This document shows positions 49,444-61,608 of a stretch of DNA of 64,000 bases, piece by piece. The number at the start of each line of letters is the position of its first letter. Positions within the stretch are counted from its first letter, which is position 1. The notes under the pieces are model-generated. The model did no database searches and was not told the origin of the DNA. It saw nothing but the letters and a program-made list of their open reading frames with translations. The stretch comes from Cunninghamella blakesleeana (Eukaryota > Mucoromycota > Mucoromycetes > Mucorales > Cunninghamellaceae): NCBI GenBank assembly GCA_017871115.1, contig JAFCIZ010000007.1, positions 248,001-312,000 on the forward strand. Direction: 5' to 3'. The position numbers were made by a program, and so were the translations under genes.

Positions 49444-50870
49444 TGTATACATTTACAGTTTTATTTGTTTGTTTAGCCTTGCTGTCAATTTTTTTCCAAA
49501 CAGGTACAATAATGATTATGTTTGATAGATTTATCGCATGTTAAATTGTATGTTATATAATACATCAGCAATTATATCATCACATCTATAACAAACTTTA
49601 AAAAAATTACCAATAGAATTTCATCAAGATTCCGTCTATGAATATTTTGGTCCATTTTGGAAAACTAAGTATATTAAATAGTATTTGGATATATTATATT
49701 TTTATTATTAAATTGTCAGAAGTAATAATAATACAATCAAAGATGATATTTAGAGAATAAAATAGATTAAATCCAGTGGGAAATATACTGTGCTGAATTA
49801 GTACAAGGGTCATTTTATTACCACTGTTGTAAGTAACAGAAGGCTGTCACTGCTACTAGTAATAGAAAACCAACCGAACCATAAATAATAAATCACCAAC
49901 ACATAGATAAAAATAGATCTTTGGCATGACTAGTAGAGCAGTACAAAAATAAATAAAATACTACCACCACCAGGGATAGTACTTTAATTATCACAGGAAC
50001 GATACGCGAAATACCATAAATAATAAAAATATCGACAGGCAAAATAAAAAATAAATATAAAACTGATAATCCTATCATTTTAATTCAAACTATTTATATT
50101 TATAAATTAGTGCATAGTACTATCTTCTTTATTTTAAATATAAAACAAAGTAACATTTGTCTCGAAAGAAAAGATCACTGGAAACAATAAAACACACTAC
50201 CAGGAATAAAACAACAGCAATTAATATATCAATTAAATATATTCTATTAATTTAAGCAAAAAAGTATAAAATAATAATAATATAAACCATAACTCTCAGT
50301 ATGAAAAATATAATTTGTTTGAAAAAAATAAATAACTACATTCAATTTTTTTACATTATGAAGAAATTAAACCATAGAATATTTTGTACATATTTTAAAA
50401 ACTTTTATCAGCATATAAAATACAAATTGTTTTACCAAATATTACTTCATACCATTTCATATATAATAAAAAAGGCTGTTATTTGTTTATTTGACAATAA
50501 AAATGTTAAAAATAATTCCATTTTAGTTCTATGAATTAATTATACAAAACATACATGTTTTATTTTAAAAATGTGTAATAAGTATTCCTTTTTCAATTAT
50601 ATATAATCAATAGATATATAAATGAAACGAAAATAATATTGTTTAAAGAGCACAAACATTAAAAAATTGAAACATATAAATATGAATCGTAAAAATAAAG
50701 GATATGAAATAAAATAAACATATTAGAATATGTAATATACAGGGAAAAAAAATACTTACCTTGCCTAGTTTAGTAGCATATCAGCATTATTAATAGCAAT
50801 AATATTAATAGTAATAAATGAATGTTTTTTTTCTTACCAGCTAACAATCATGAATATAAAGTAATATAAT
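48450..50870. other. Gene-poor region with (TTA)n microsatellite
   Basis: About 2.4 kb without a convincing gene. Contains a long (TTA)n run at about 49390-49442. Short hydrophobic open stretches at 49893-50078 (minus) and 50301-50534 (plus) have spacer-like composition and were not accepted. Confidence 0.5.
49390..49442. repeat. (TTA)n trinucleotide microsatellite
   Basis: A nearly uninterrupted TTA run of about 53 nt with one imperfect unit (TTAGTA) near the start. Non-coding. Confidence 0.9.
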
Positions 50871-51101
50871 ATACCTGGTTGGAATATAGAGACGAACATT
50901 AATCTTTAAACGACCCCATTTAGTTAGGTTATGTGAAGATTAACTAAAAGTAGCGGTTGTCTTCAGCATGGAAAACCGATCTAGTTTAGAAGATTAATCT
51001 GGCGGGCCATTTTATATCACATAATGTTCCAACGATACAAAACTACCGTCTGTCTTCCCATCTTCATACCGAGATCAAGCCAGGTCTCTAAAACCAGGTA
51101 T
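50871..51101. repeat. Palindrome framing repeat copy 1
   Basis: The sequence left of copy 1 (ATACCTGGTT, a 6-nt interruption, TAGA, then core GAC) is the reverse complement of the sequence right of it (core GTC, then TCTAAAACCAGGTAT), apart from the interruption. With the 196-bp core removed, the two arms would form a near-perfect palindrome centred on TAGATCTA. These arms share no sequence with the arms of copy 2. Confidence 0.8.
50891..51086. repeat. 196-bp element, copy 1
   Basis: Starts GACGAACATTAATC and ends AAGCCAGGTC. It is clearly less AT-rich than the surrounding DNA. Copy 2 at 51112-51307 is identical over 196 bp except for one base (ttttatatc here, ttttgtatc in copy 2). Internally, the TTAATCTT/AAGATTAA motif recurs three times in opposite orientations (near 50899, 50936 and 50989), so the strand could fold. 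No open reading frame spans it. It could be a miniature mobile element or a structured RNA gene. Confidence 0.9.
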
Positions 51102-51314
51102 CTTTCATCTTGACGAACATTAATCTTTAAACGACCCCATTTAGTTAGGTTATGTGAAGATTAACTAAAAGTAGCGGTTGTCTTCAGCATGGAAAACCGA
51201 TCTAGTTTAGAAGATTAATCTGGCGGGCCATTTTGTATCACATAATGTTCCAACGATACAAAACTACCGTCTGTCTTCCCATCTTCATACCGAGATCAAG
51301 CCAGGTCAAGATGA
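51101..51314. repeat. Palindrome framing repeat copy 2
   Basis: The left arm TCATCTT plus core GAC and the right arm core GTC plus AAGATGA are exact reverse complements over 10 bp. Removal of the core would leave the perfect 14-bp palindrome TCATCTTAAGATGA. The arms are unrelated to those of copy 1, although the cores are almost identical. Confidence 0.8.
51112..51307. repeat. 196-bp element, copy 2
   Basis: Second copy of the element at 50891, in direct orientation, with 25 nt separating the copies (period 221 nt). One substitution distinguishes them. The near-identity implies recent duplication or transposition, or ongoing homogenisation. Confidence 0.9.
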
Positions 51315-53198
51315 GAAAAGGAATTAAAAAATGTATTAGAAAAGAAAGAAGAGTTGCGAATGACTATTAAATAAAAATAAATAAATAAATAAATAAAATG
51401 AGTTTAAAATATAAAAAGTCACTCTTTAAAAAGGAAAAAAAAGTCATGGTATTATATTCCTCTCCCTTTCTCTCCTTTTATTACTTTTTACTAAAAAAAT
51501 TTGATTTTCATGATTAATATTCAAACTCATTATTTGTCATTAAATGGGTACGAAATATTAATGAATTATATTGAATATCAAAAATTTACTATAATCTAAA
51601 TAAAAACCCTGTTTTTAAAATAATTAATATCTTAAGCTGTGTCTATATATATATGTCTTTGATACTCGTAGAAAATTATTATAAAATAATAATGAAACTC
51701 GAGATTCTTTCTCTTCAGGATCAGCGATAGAAGTGAGTAGCTCGTTTTGGAGTGATACATACAAAGGAAGACATCACCATATATAAGTTTTAAAAAGTTC
51801 TGAATAGTCATAAACATATGAAAAAGTAATAAAGTTTAATTATATTATTTAAATGATTACTTTATATCCATTCTAATAATTTATCACTTTCTTTCTTTAT
51901 TATTATTATCAGTATTATTTGCATAATAGACTCTTGTTTTTAATGCTTCATTTTATGCATAAGAGAGGTCGCTAACTCAATAGATTTGCTCCCCTATGCT
52001 TTAAAAATTCAAACCTAATGATATTTATGAAAAATTAGCATTTGTTACAAATGAATTGGTTTGGTGGTACAATAGTCTCTATATGTAGTCAAAAATTCAT
52101 TTATTTATTTTAATATGAATGAGGATTAATTTTTTTTTTTTTTTTTCATTTTATATTCTATATATATGTATATCGTGAATGTAGAAATAACTGGAAACAA
52201 GAAAGGAAAAGTCCGGGAATTATGAAGCAAAAATTAATTATATATATAATCAAGCAATTAGTTACTTGTATTTCATATGACTGATGAATAATCGAAAACA
52301 AATCCTATTTTTATATAATTTAGAGAAAATAATATAATAGTTTTTAATAATTAATTGTATAGCTATTTTTTATGATTAATTATATACTTAAAGTACAAAA
52401 CTATCAAGACTTTTCATTAATAAAGAAAGTGGTGAGGGTAGCTTAATACATCAGTATATTACTTTTTGCATAGGTATTATATTTTATATGAATAAAGCGT
52501 GTTCCACAAGTCTTGCTAATAAAGTGCTTTTTAGCTATTGTTTATCCGCCTATTTATTTATTGAACAAGTTATTAAATATATATATATATATTATTTATT
52601 TTGATATCCTTCAAATTATATTAAATGATAAATTTAAATATAAAACGTATAAATACATATACAAACGCACAAATGTAGTTATTTTAGTTTCTCATCCTCA
52701 CTCTTTATTGGTTTATTCATATGGGACTAGGCATTGAAAACAGCAATAAAAGTTGGGCAATTACAAATAAAAGAGATTTATAGAAGTGAAACACTTCGCT
52801 AGCATAAAAATCGCTATCATTCTCAACATCAGTAATAAAAAAGAGCTATTAATATATATCATCACCAAGCACTACTTTCAAATATCACTAGCATCATCAA
52901 GTAACATTATCAAACATCTTCACTGTCATCTAATTAATAGTTATAATAAAAAAATATTGATAATAAACTTTAAATATATATCTAGTTAGCACTTTATGTC
53001 TATTTCATCATAATTAATAATTAAATACAAGTACGTAAAAGTATTGTATTTAAGTACTAATTAATAAAAAATCATATGACCAACTGATATGAACATTTTT
53101 GAATCACCGGTTTTTTTTCTTTTAAGAAATGAATAATTTCCTTTTTTTTTAACTTCCTTTCTCTTCATTCTCTATTGTTTTTTAATAGAATAAGAAAT
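51315..53198. other. Gene-poor region
   Basis: About 1.9 kb, AT-rich, with no accepted gene. A likely splice acceptor at 53183-53189 (ttttttaatag) lies just before the nucleoside-transporter start codon, suggesting a 5' UTR intron and thus an upstream non-coding exon somewhere here. Confidence 0.5.
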
Positions 53199-53746
53199 AT
53201 GTTGGAAAGTCTAAAAAAAAAGCTATATCATTTAAAAAATAATAGCTCTACTCTCTTTGGACAAAGTGAATGGGAAAGTTTATTAAGCCATAATGATAAC
53301 AATATAAATGATATACAAGCTCCTATCGATAACTGTAATATTGTCTATTGGGTAAAATAAAATAAAAAAAACAGGAATATTTAAACAATAGATATATGTG
53401 CTCTCGAAAACTAAGTAATAATAATTTAATATATAGATCTTCTTTTTATATGGTATTGCTATGCTTCTTCCTTGGAATGGTAAATATTAATAAAATAAAT
53501 AATATCAAAGTAAATAGAAATTTTATTAATATAAAACTTTGTTTTTATTATTACATTAGTCTTTATCACTGCCTCAGAATATTTTGCTAATCGTTTCAGT
53601 GGATCTATATATGAAGAAACCTTTCAAAGTTATTTTTCAACTTACTTTACAATAACGAATATGCTTTGCTTTTTATATATATTATGGCGTCAATCAAAGG
53701 TAAATAAAGGAAAGGAAAAAATAGATAATATGAAAACATATAATGG

Positions 53747-53784
<38 letters not shown>

Positions 53785-55169
53785 GGGATAATATGAGTAT
53801 AAAAGGAAAGGTAATACGAATATACAAACGAAAAGAACATATATGAAAAGAAGCGCATTATACTAATTACTATTCATTTTTTTTTCTTTGTCCTTTTTAT
53901 TTCATTTTATTTTAGTCCACTTCATCCAAAGGAACCATTGATGTTTTATACCCCGTTTTATTAAATACAATTGTATTTGGTATAATGTCCATGACTGTGG
54001 AATTTGATATTGGTGGATCTGACTATTTTTGGTTTATTTTAATCTTATTGGTGATTACGGGTGCAACCACTAGTTTTTTTCAAGTTGCTGTATTTGCTGA
54101 AGCTAGCCAATTTCCTCCCCAATATGTACAAGCTGTGATGAGGTAATAATAATAATAATAAAAGTAATAAGATGAAATTGAGAAATAATATAAATAAATA
54201 AAAACAGGCTCACATACATATCATTTATTTATTTGTTTGTTTATTTATACTAGTGGCCAAGGTATTGCAGGAGTTGCAGTTGCGTTATCTTCAATTTTAA
54301 GTGCTTTTGCCGCTACTCCTGAAACAACAGATGGTAATGCTGGTGACGATGGCGAAGAATCTTCTACAAACCGATCAGCTTTTATTTATTTCATGTCTGC
54401 CTTACTCGTCACCGTAGCAGCATTTATTGGTAGAATTATTTTATCACAACAACCATTTTATAGATACCAATTACAACAAGAAAAACCATTATTTTCATCC
54501 GATAACCATGAAGAAGGAAGTGAAAGACAAGAAGATAATGACAGCAATGACGATGATGATTCCCTTCATGGCAACACCTCATCAAAAAGTTTAAAGTATA
54601 TACTTCAACAGTCATATGGATTAATATTTGCAGTAGCTTATGTATTTATTATCACGCTAATGGTATTCCCAACAATTACTTCTCTGATTAAATCTGTTGT
54701 ACGACATCCTCCATCTGTTCAAAATCATCTCAATACAATACCCTCTCGATTTTATGATGATGATGTTTTTATTGCGTTCCACTTTCTTTTATTTAATGTT
54801 GGTGATTGGGTTGGTCGGTTTCTTCCTTTATGGTCTCTTTTTAGAACTTTTAACACATCCAATTTGGTACTCCTTTCCGTATTACGTACACTTTTTATTC
54901 CTCTTTTTTTAATTTGTAATGTGGTGATCTCTACTGAGCGATTGATGCCTGTCTTAATTCAAAGTGATATTTTGTATTTTATCATTATTTTGATCTTCTC
55001 GATTAGTAATGGATGGATTGGCAGTTTAACCATGATGGCTGCCCCTCAGCAATCTTTTATACGTACAAGTGATCAAAAATCAAAAATTGGAAGTATTATG
55101 TCCTTTTCTTTGGTAGTTGGTTTGGCTATTGGTGGTACACTTAGTTTTTGGGTTAGATCTTTGATTTAA
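53199..55169 (+). CDS. Equilibrative nucleoside transporter (ENT/SLC29 family)
   Basis: Predicted 492-residue multi-pass transporter from five exons: 53199-53351, 53437-53479, 53560-53699, 53916-54142 and 54254-55169, phases consistent. The ENT TM1 signature is split over two introns: YWIFFLYGIAMLLPWN then VFITASEYF. The TM4-5 region FFQVAVFAEASQFPPQYVQ then AVMSGQGIAGV is diagnostic. A Glu/Asp/Ser-rich cytosolic loop separates TM6 and TM7, as in other ENTs. NVGDWVGRF precedes later helices. By family it moves nucleosides across the plasma or vacuolar membrane (yeast Fun26 is the closest named fungal relative). The first ATG after a likely intron acceptor was chosen as start. Confidence 0.92.
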
Positions 55170-56914
55170 TTTATTTATTTTTTATTCATTGTTTGTTAAT
55201 AATTTAGTTTATTTTAGTTTAATTTACTTTTTACTTTTGTTTTTCAGTTAAAGCATTTATTTTATGTAGTCATTTTTATAAATATACACGTATATTCTTT
55301 TTTTTTTTTTTTGTTTTTTTTTTACAGTTGTATAATAATTAATATGTTGATTATATAATATATAATTTGTTTTTAATATGAATTGTAATTGAAATAAAAA
55401 CCTTTTTTTAAAAAATGTAAAAAATCATGTACGAACGTAAAGGTACGCAGTGCAATTAATGAGATTGATTAATAGTAGTAAAATAAAAATAACAATAACA
55501 ATAAAAAATAAAATAAAATAAAATAAAATAAAATAAAAAAAAAAAAAAACAGATGTTTAAAATTGAATTATAATATAAATAATATGCATATACATACTAT
55601 CATTTCTAAAATAAAAAAGACGATCGGTAAGTTAACGTATTTTATTTTTCCACTTAAAAGGAAGCTAACAGTATATATATATATATATATATACAATTAA
55701 ACATGTTTAGTAAGTAGGTGAACCAGTTTCCCGGTTACAAAATAAACAACGAATACTGGCCCTTCCATAATTATTCGTTAATAATAAACATCTACACCTA
55801 TGCATATATATATATATATCACACTTTTCTTATTTTTATTTACGACATAATATGAATACTCCATTATTATTATAATTTTTTCACGCCTATCTAAAGAAAA
55901 AGGTATTTAAAGAAATTTGAGGATTAATCAGAACAAAATCTCTTGTTGTGGTACAAAAGCTTTTTGCTTTAATTGAAAAAGGTAATGGATATTAAAAAAA
56001 GATAATGAAGTTTACTCTTTCTATAATTAAAAGTAAGTTGAGAATCACTTGAAAATGTTTTCAAAAGATTGTATAAATAAGATTTTTTCAAGACGAAAGA
56101 GGTAATATTCTTGGCAAAAAATAATAAAAATATGTTGATTTCAATTATGGTGAAAAGCCGAAGGAATGGTTACATAATGTGTACACTTGTTTTCTTATAG
56201 TTACACACTACTCAAAATAATAATAATAATAATAATAATAAGAGACTTTAAAACATATATGATGTATTTGAATTGATAAGTTATATAACCGTATATAGTT
56301 TATATATATGAAGATGATTATATTTTATTTGATTCGTGATAACAAAGTTTTTAAAAAAAAAATATTTTAAAATTTTTATTGTTTTTGAAAAAAATATATT
56401 AATTAAAACTCAAACAAAATACTTTTTTTTTTCTCTTTTTATATACTTTTATAATTTTTTATGTGTAAAAATATTCATAATATATCAACTATATACTTAT
56501 TTATTATATCAAAACTATGTGAAAATAATCAACAATTTCTAGTTTCCATTTTTATTTGAAAAGAGTAAAAATAATTAAATTACCATCCCTCAAAGCAGAA
56601 TTTAGCGGAAGCTTGTCTTTAAATGCTTGGTTTAATTATTATCTTACTTGTACCATAAACGACAGCCTTTGCGAACATATTTTCTCTTGATTAGTTGTAA
56701 ATAAATTAACGCATTTATAACAATAAATAATAACTAATCCAACAAGTTACATCAAAAAGCAATATGGACAACATATAACATTAAAAAATATTATTTATTT
56801 ATTAAATGGAAAAGTTATTAAGATAATTATAGTATTAAATGGAAATATTATTAGGATAGTTGTAATATAAAATTAATAATGATGATTAGATATTAAAATA
56901 TAATAAATAGCTCT
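55170..56914. other. Spacer between convergent genes
   Basis: About 1.7 kb, AT-rich, with an (AAAAT)n run near 55510-55536 and a TA tract near 55673-55692. No gene was recognised. Confidence 0.5.
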
Positions 56915-58567
56915 TTAAAGGATGTTAATAATGGGACGACATACTGGATAATCCATTATTTTACTACAAGTTTGTTTAAGGGAGCAATCGCTATTCTTTT
57001 GGCAGATACAATAATCTTGTAAGGCACAATGAGTGACCTTTTCAGGAATATCATTAACTTCAACATCAATACCCAAGATACGATCTCCAAAACGGTTACT
57101 AAAGACACGATGAGGATCGTATTTTTGAACGGCAGTTTTGAATCCAGTGAATGATTCAGCAGGGTATCTTTTAGCAAGAAGAGCATGATTAAAGAAATGA
57201 AGACCATTTTTGCCCCAATGAGGACGACCATTGTGTTTTTCAACAAGTAATTGAACAAGTGCTTGCATGACTGGTAAACCATAAGGTGCTTGATGGATAT
57301 AATCTAAACGCATAGGGTAACTCCAATCAATATGGAAACTTTCACGATCATGGGCTAGAGCAAATAAACCTCTTGAGGGACGACTGAATCGGAAGAATAA
57401 ACCAACCAATGGGAAAGCAGTAGGATTTTCTTTAATTAATTGTTTGATATCAGCAACTACAGCAGGGAATGCGCTTAAAGGTAAAGCTACAGAAGATTCA
57501 TCGGGCAAAACAGCAAAATTACTATCAATAGGAGATTCCCAAGCACAAGGATTACATTTATTTGTCATTAAACGATAACCATAACCAACAGCAGGGTTTA
57601 CAAATTCACCTTTATCACTGAAAATAGGTTCTTTAATCAATACTTTTTTATGTAAAGAGTCTTCTGAAGCCTTTTGAATAGCACTCATGGCTAAATAATT
57701 GTTACTTGTTATTTGTAAAGCTTCAAAGGATAATTTAGCTGCACCAACGACATGGGGGGATATATTAGGAATCAGGTTTGTTCTGGCATCACCTTTGGTA
57801 GTAACATCATCAATTTGTTTACCTTTGCTAACTACCAATCCGCTACTGGAAGGGAACCACCAAAATTGGAACCAGTCTTGTTGACGGGCCAAATCAATTA
57901 ATTGTGATGAATTACGAAGCAAGAAATCTTCGGATACTTTATAATTTTCCATTTCCATTTTAAATTGGGGAACAATTTCTAATGTCACATCTACCACCAC
58001 ACCTAATAAACCAAAGTTCACACGGAATGATTTCAACTCTTCTTCATCAGTAACTTTTCTTAATTCGCCTTGACCATCAATTACAGTAAAACCAACCACG
58101 TATTCAGATAATGTATTGCGATGACGTAAAGAAGAGCCATGGGCACCTAAACCGATAGCACCACCTACTGTAATACCACCATAAGCTGGAATATGTTGAA
58201 TGGTATATCCTTGCTCATGTAAACTATTCAATGCATCAATCAATTCAATACCTGCTCCAATAGTAGCTGTTTTTTTATCAGCATTGATTTTTACTTGTTT
58301 AAAGTTGTCAAGATGAATTGGGATCCCCGTTGTACATATGGTATCTGTAATTGAATGGCGACTTCCAACAACTTTTACCTTTGTATTTGTATTTGTAGCA
58401 TTCTTCACAATATCTTGGATTTCAGTAATGGATTTAGGTACTTGAATAGGTGTCTTGGATCGACATTCGATTTTGTTTTGATAACTTTTATAAGTCACAT
58501 CGCCATCATTAGAAAACAATGAAAAGACAGGTGTAGCAAAAATTACTAAAGGTACAAGTAATTTCAT
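56915..58567 (-). CDS. Secreted L-gulonolactone/D-arabinonolactone oxidase-like flavoenzyme
   Basis: Intronless 550-residue protein. The start MKLLVPLV at 58567 is preferred because it gives a signal peptide ending near VFSLF; an upstream in-frame ATG at 58669 would add a long hydrophobic leader. FAD-binding PCMH motifs: KVVGSRHSITD at about 73-83, where the His fits covalent flavin attachment in this family, and GGAIGLGAHGSS. The ALO-type C-terminal domain has GRPHWGKNGLHF. A short Cys-rich extension follows (THCALQDYCICQKNSDC), reminiscent of plant GulLO proteins. The family oxidises aldonolactones to ascorbate or erythroascorbate, usually at mitochondria, so a secreted form is atypical. 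The substrate is unknown. Confidence 0.88.
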   Translation of the reverse strand: MKLLVPLVIFATPVFSLFSNDGDVTYKSYQNKIECRSKTPIQVPKSITEIQDIVKNATNTNTKVKVVGSRHSITDTICTTGIPIHLDNFKQVKINADKKTATIGAGIELIDALNSLHEQGYTIQHIPAYGGITVGGAIGLGAHGSSLRHRNTLSEYVVGFTVIDGQGELRKVTDEEELKSFRVNFGLLGVVVDVTLEIVPQFKMEMENYKVSEDFLLRNSSQLIDLARQQDWFQFWWFPSSSGLVVSKGKQIDDVTTKGDARTNLIPNISPHVVGAAKLSFEALQITSNNYLAMSAIQKASEDSLHKKVLIKEPIFSDKGEFVNPAVGYGYRLMTNKCNPCAWESPIDSNFAVLPDESSVALPLSAFPAVVADIKQLIKENPTAFPLVGLFFRFSRPSRGLFALAHDRESFHIDWSYPMRLDYIHQAPYGLPVMQALVQLLVEKHNGRPHWGKNGLHFFNHALLAKRYPAESFTGFKTAVQKYDPHRVFSNRFGDRILGIDVEVNDIPEKVTHCALQDYCICQKNSDCSLKQTCSKIMDYPVCRPIINIL

Positions 58568-60925
58568 TTTTTTTTTTTTTATTTTATAAAAAAGAAAAAG
58601 ATGAAGAGTAAAAAAATAAATAATTACAAAGTGGATTATATTTATATTGAAAAAAAATAATAATAACAATAATAATAAAAAAACAGCATTGACATTTTTT
58701 TTAAACTTTACTATTTTCGGCCCTTTTAACGTTGATTTAAATTTGGAAATCCACCACCCATTTTCAAACTATAATATTCTATTAAAAAAAATTATAAATG
58801 CAAAAATATATATATAAAAAAAAGGTTTACCCCATTCATCATCTTAGCAAAATAAAAATAAAATTAAACTTTATAGACATATGATTTTGTTGTATATTCA
58901 TTTTTATATTTTTTAAACATTACACATATAAAAGTATCATTCAAAATCATGTTTGGAACAAAAAAAATAATATTTTTTTCGGTTTCTTTATTTTAAATGG
59001 GTATATATATATATATAGTATATGCATATGCTAATTGCTATTAAACATATTTCTTTTTTATTTTAAGAGCTGAACATCAAATTATAACATTAACGTGGTT
59101 AAAATATATTACAAAAAAGTATCGTTCGTGCTCTTTTGTGCTACAGTTATCTTTTATAATAAAATTAAAAACATAACTTTAATTATATGGATTAAAAGAT
59201 GATCCTTTTTTTTAAATATACATATATATATATACAAAAATAAAAAAAATAAAAAAAAATAGTCAGAAAATAAGCAAGTGATACTATTATTTGATAATAA
59301 TAATAAAAGATTTTTTACAGGATTGCTATTTTTTCAATATATTTTCAATATAAATTTTTTTTATCGGAGCTCTTTGTTAAATTGATCCTAATTTTAAAAA
59401 TAAGCATTGATCCATATGTATCATTATTTTCTTTTTTACAACACATTTGTCTATATGGTTTTATTTTTATTGATTTTTTTAAATAATAACGATGTGCAGT
59501 ACCTCAATTTATTAGGTAGCTATTTTTAATTTTATTATCCACTTTTTTAACAGGTTTCACGGTGGGGAAATAGGTAAAAAAAAAAAAAAACTTATTTGGT
59601 TAGAATCGTTAATTGGGATGTTTTAATATAATAGAGTTTTTTTTTTTTTTTTTTTTTTTGATATATATTCAACCTTATTGTTTATTTTAAAAAATAATTA
59701 AAAATATGTTTATAATTATTAATATTTTTTCTTCTTAAAAATAAAAAGAGTATAAAAACACTGCATATATATAAAGAAAAAAAATGACATCCATTAAAAT
59801 AAATATAAAGAAAACTCAGATACAACAATAATAACAATAGTCAATACTTTCTCTCTCTTTCTCTCTCTCCATCTCTCTCGCTCCTACTATTTCGATCGGT
59901 ATATTTAATATTAAAATCTGTATATACATATATCTATTTTTAAAAACAAGTAAATCCATTCGTTAAGGTTTTCCATAATATTTGAAAATCCCAAGCTTTT
60001 ACTATAGATTCACATGCACTTGGAGATAAAAAATAAACCTTCTTTTTAGAATTAAATTAAAAAAAAAAGTGTCTTCCAATGAACTGATAGATTTTAAATA
60101 AATTAAAAAAAAAAAAAAAGATCTACTCATTCCGTTTAATTTATTTAACTTGACCGGTGAGCTTTAAAAAAAAGATCCTACCGTTCTAAGTAATTGGTAT
60201 ACACACACAGATAGTAATAATAAAGTTTGACTTTATTACGTTAAAAAATTAATAATTAAAAATCCGCCACTTCCTATCTTTGCCTTTTATAGTCTGTCAA
60301 TATTCCACATTAATTGCATATACTATAGTTCATAGATAGAATAAAATAAGCTATTATAATTGTTTATTTATTAAGTTAATAAACAATAAATAAATTTATT
60401 TTTCTTGTAATATAAAATAAGTACTAAGTTCAATAAAAACTGAAAAAAATGAGCTGTAAACATATTTTACTTCTTTTTGAAGTATAAAATAAAGTTACGC
60501 ATTTATTCCAAAAAGAAAAAAAAAAGAAAAAACTGTATTATATTAAAACATATCAATTAACAATTCTAACTAAATAAATTATTTTTACATGCTGCTTTAT
60601 GCCATAAAAGTAAAATAAAACCCGTAAAAATTCAAATACTTAATATTAGATCATTCCTGCTCATTTTTTTTAAGTAATTATAATAACAAATAATGGCTGC
60701 GTATGATAAAAAATGTTACAAATAATGACGATGAGAATGCGTAAAATAATATTAATAAGCATAACTATTTAATACAAACTTTGATTCTTGACAATTTGAG
60801 AGCTACTTTTTGAACTTATATAATAAAATAACTATATATAATAAAAGTCAATGATCATAAAAATGAAATTGATGAACGATATATAATATTGACAACTAGA
60901 TATAATTATATTTAGAAAAACAGCA
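58568..60925. other. Long gene-poor region
   Basis: About 2.4 kb upstream of the flavoenzyme gene. Contains T-rich runs (near 59637-59659), a CT-rich stretch (near 59848-59883) and a short inverted repeat around taataaacaa near 60369-60388. No gene was recognised. Confidence 0.5.
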
Positions 60926-61574
60926 TTATTTTTTATTACGTTCACTTGATAAAAACATGTAATATATTTGATGACGAAGGAATGGATCTGGAAAGATTGT
61001 TAAAAATGTGGGTTTGGTTTCTTTATAATGGATTATAATGGTCCTTAAATACATTAATACTATCAATATCTTGTTCATATCCATTAAATATTTCAATGAA
61101 TCATCATGGAATATATGTAATATAATTATGGTCAATCCCTTCGTTATATATAATCTATCTGAGGTAAGATGACTAAATAAAGAAGTGATAGAACGCCTTA
61201 GAGATAAAAATATAAAAAAAAATATAAAAAAAATTGACAGTAAATGATATTTGGTGACGAGAAAACTTTTTCTTCCAATTGTTTCTTTTTCTATTATATA
61301 TCTTGAAAAATATATATTAAAACTTACTAATGATATGAATATCAAAAATAATCTTCATATTATCATGGCCAGCACTTTTCTTACAAAATACATTAATCAT
61401 TAAAGATTCCTACATATATAAAAATTCTTATTACTTTCACTAAAAGCTATAGTTTGTCCAAAACTACGATTGTTCTATCAATTTGAATTTCTTAAATCAG
61501 TGATGCACATATTTGAACGTTGTTTGGTAAACTTAGCCCTTTTTTTGTCTTCCAAATTATTTTTATCGATCTTA

Positions 61575-61608
<34 letters not shown>

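Noticed and set aside
49893..50078. 61-codon hydrophobic minus-strand ORF
   Set aside because: Composition is that of AT-rich spacer DNA and hydrophobicity follows from TTT/ATT codons; no promoter or splice context.
50891..51307. Hammerhead-ribozyme retrozyme interpretation of the tandem repeat
   Set aside because: Neither strand shows the CTGATGA and GAAA core with the required spacing.
54697..54912. Alternative-frame ORF inside the nucleoside transporter
   Set aside because: Overlaps a well supported ENT exon in another frame.
58567..58669. Upstream ATG of the gulonolactone-oxidase-like gene
   Set aside because: It adds a long Phe/Ile/Lys-rich leader from AT-rich DNA, whereas the ATG at 58567 gives a clean signal peptide.
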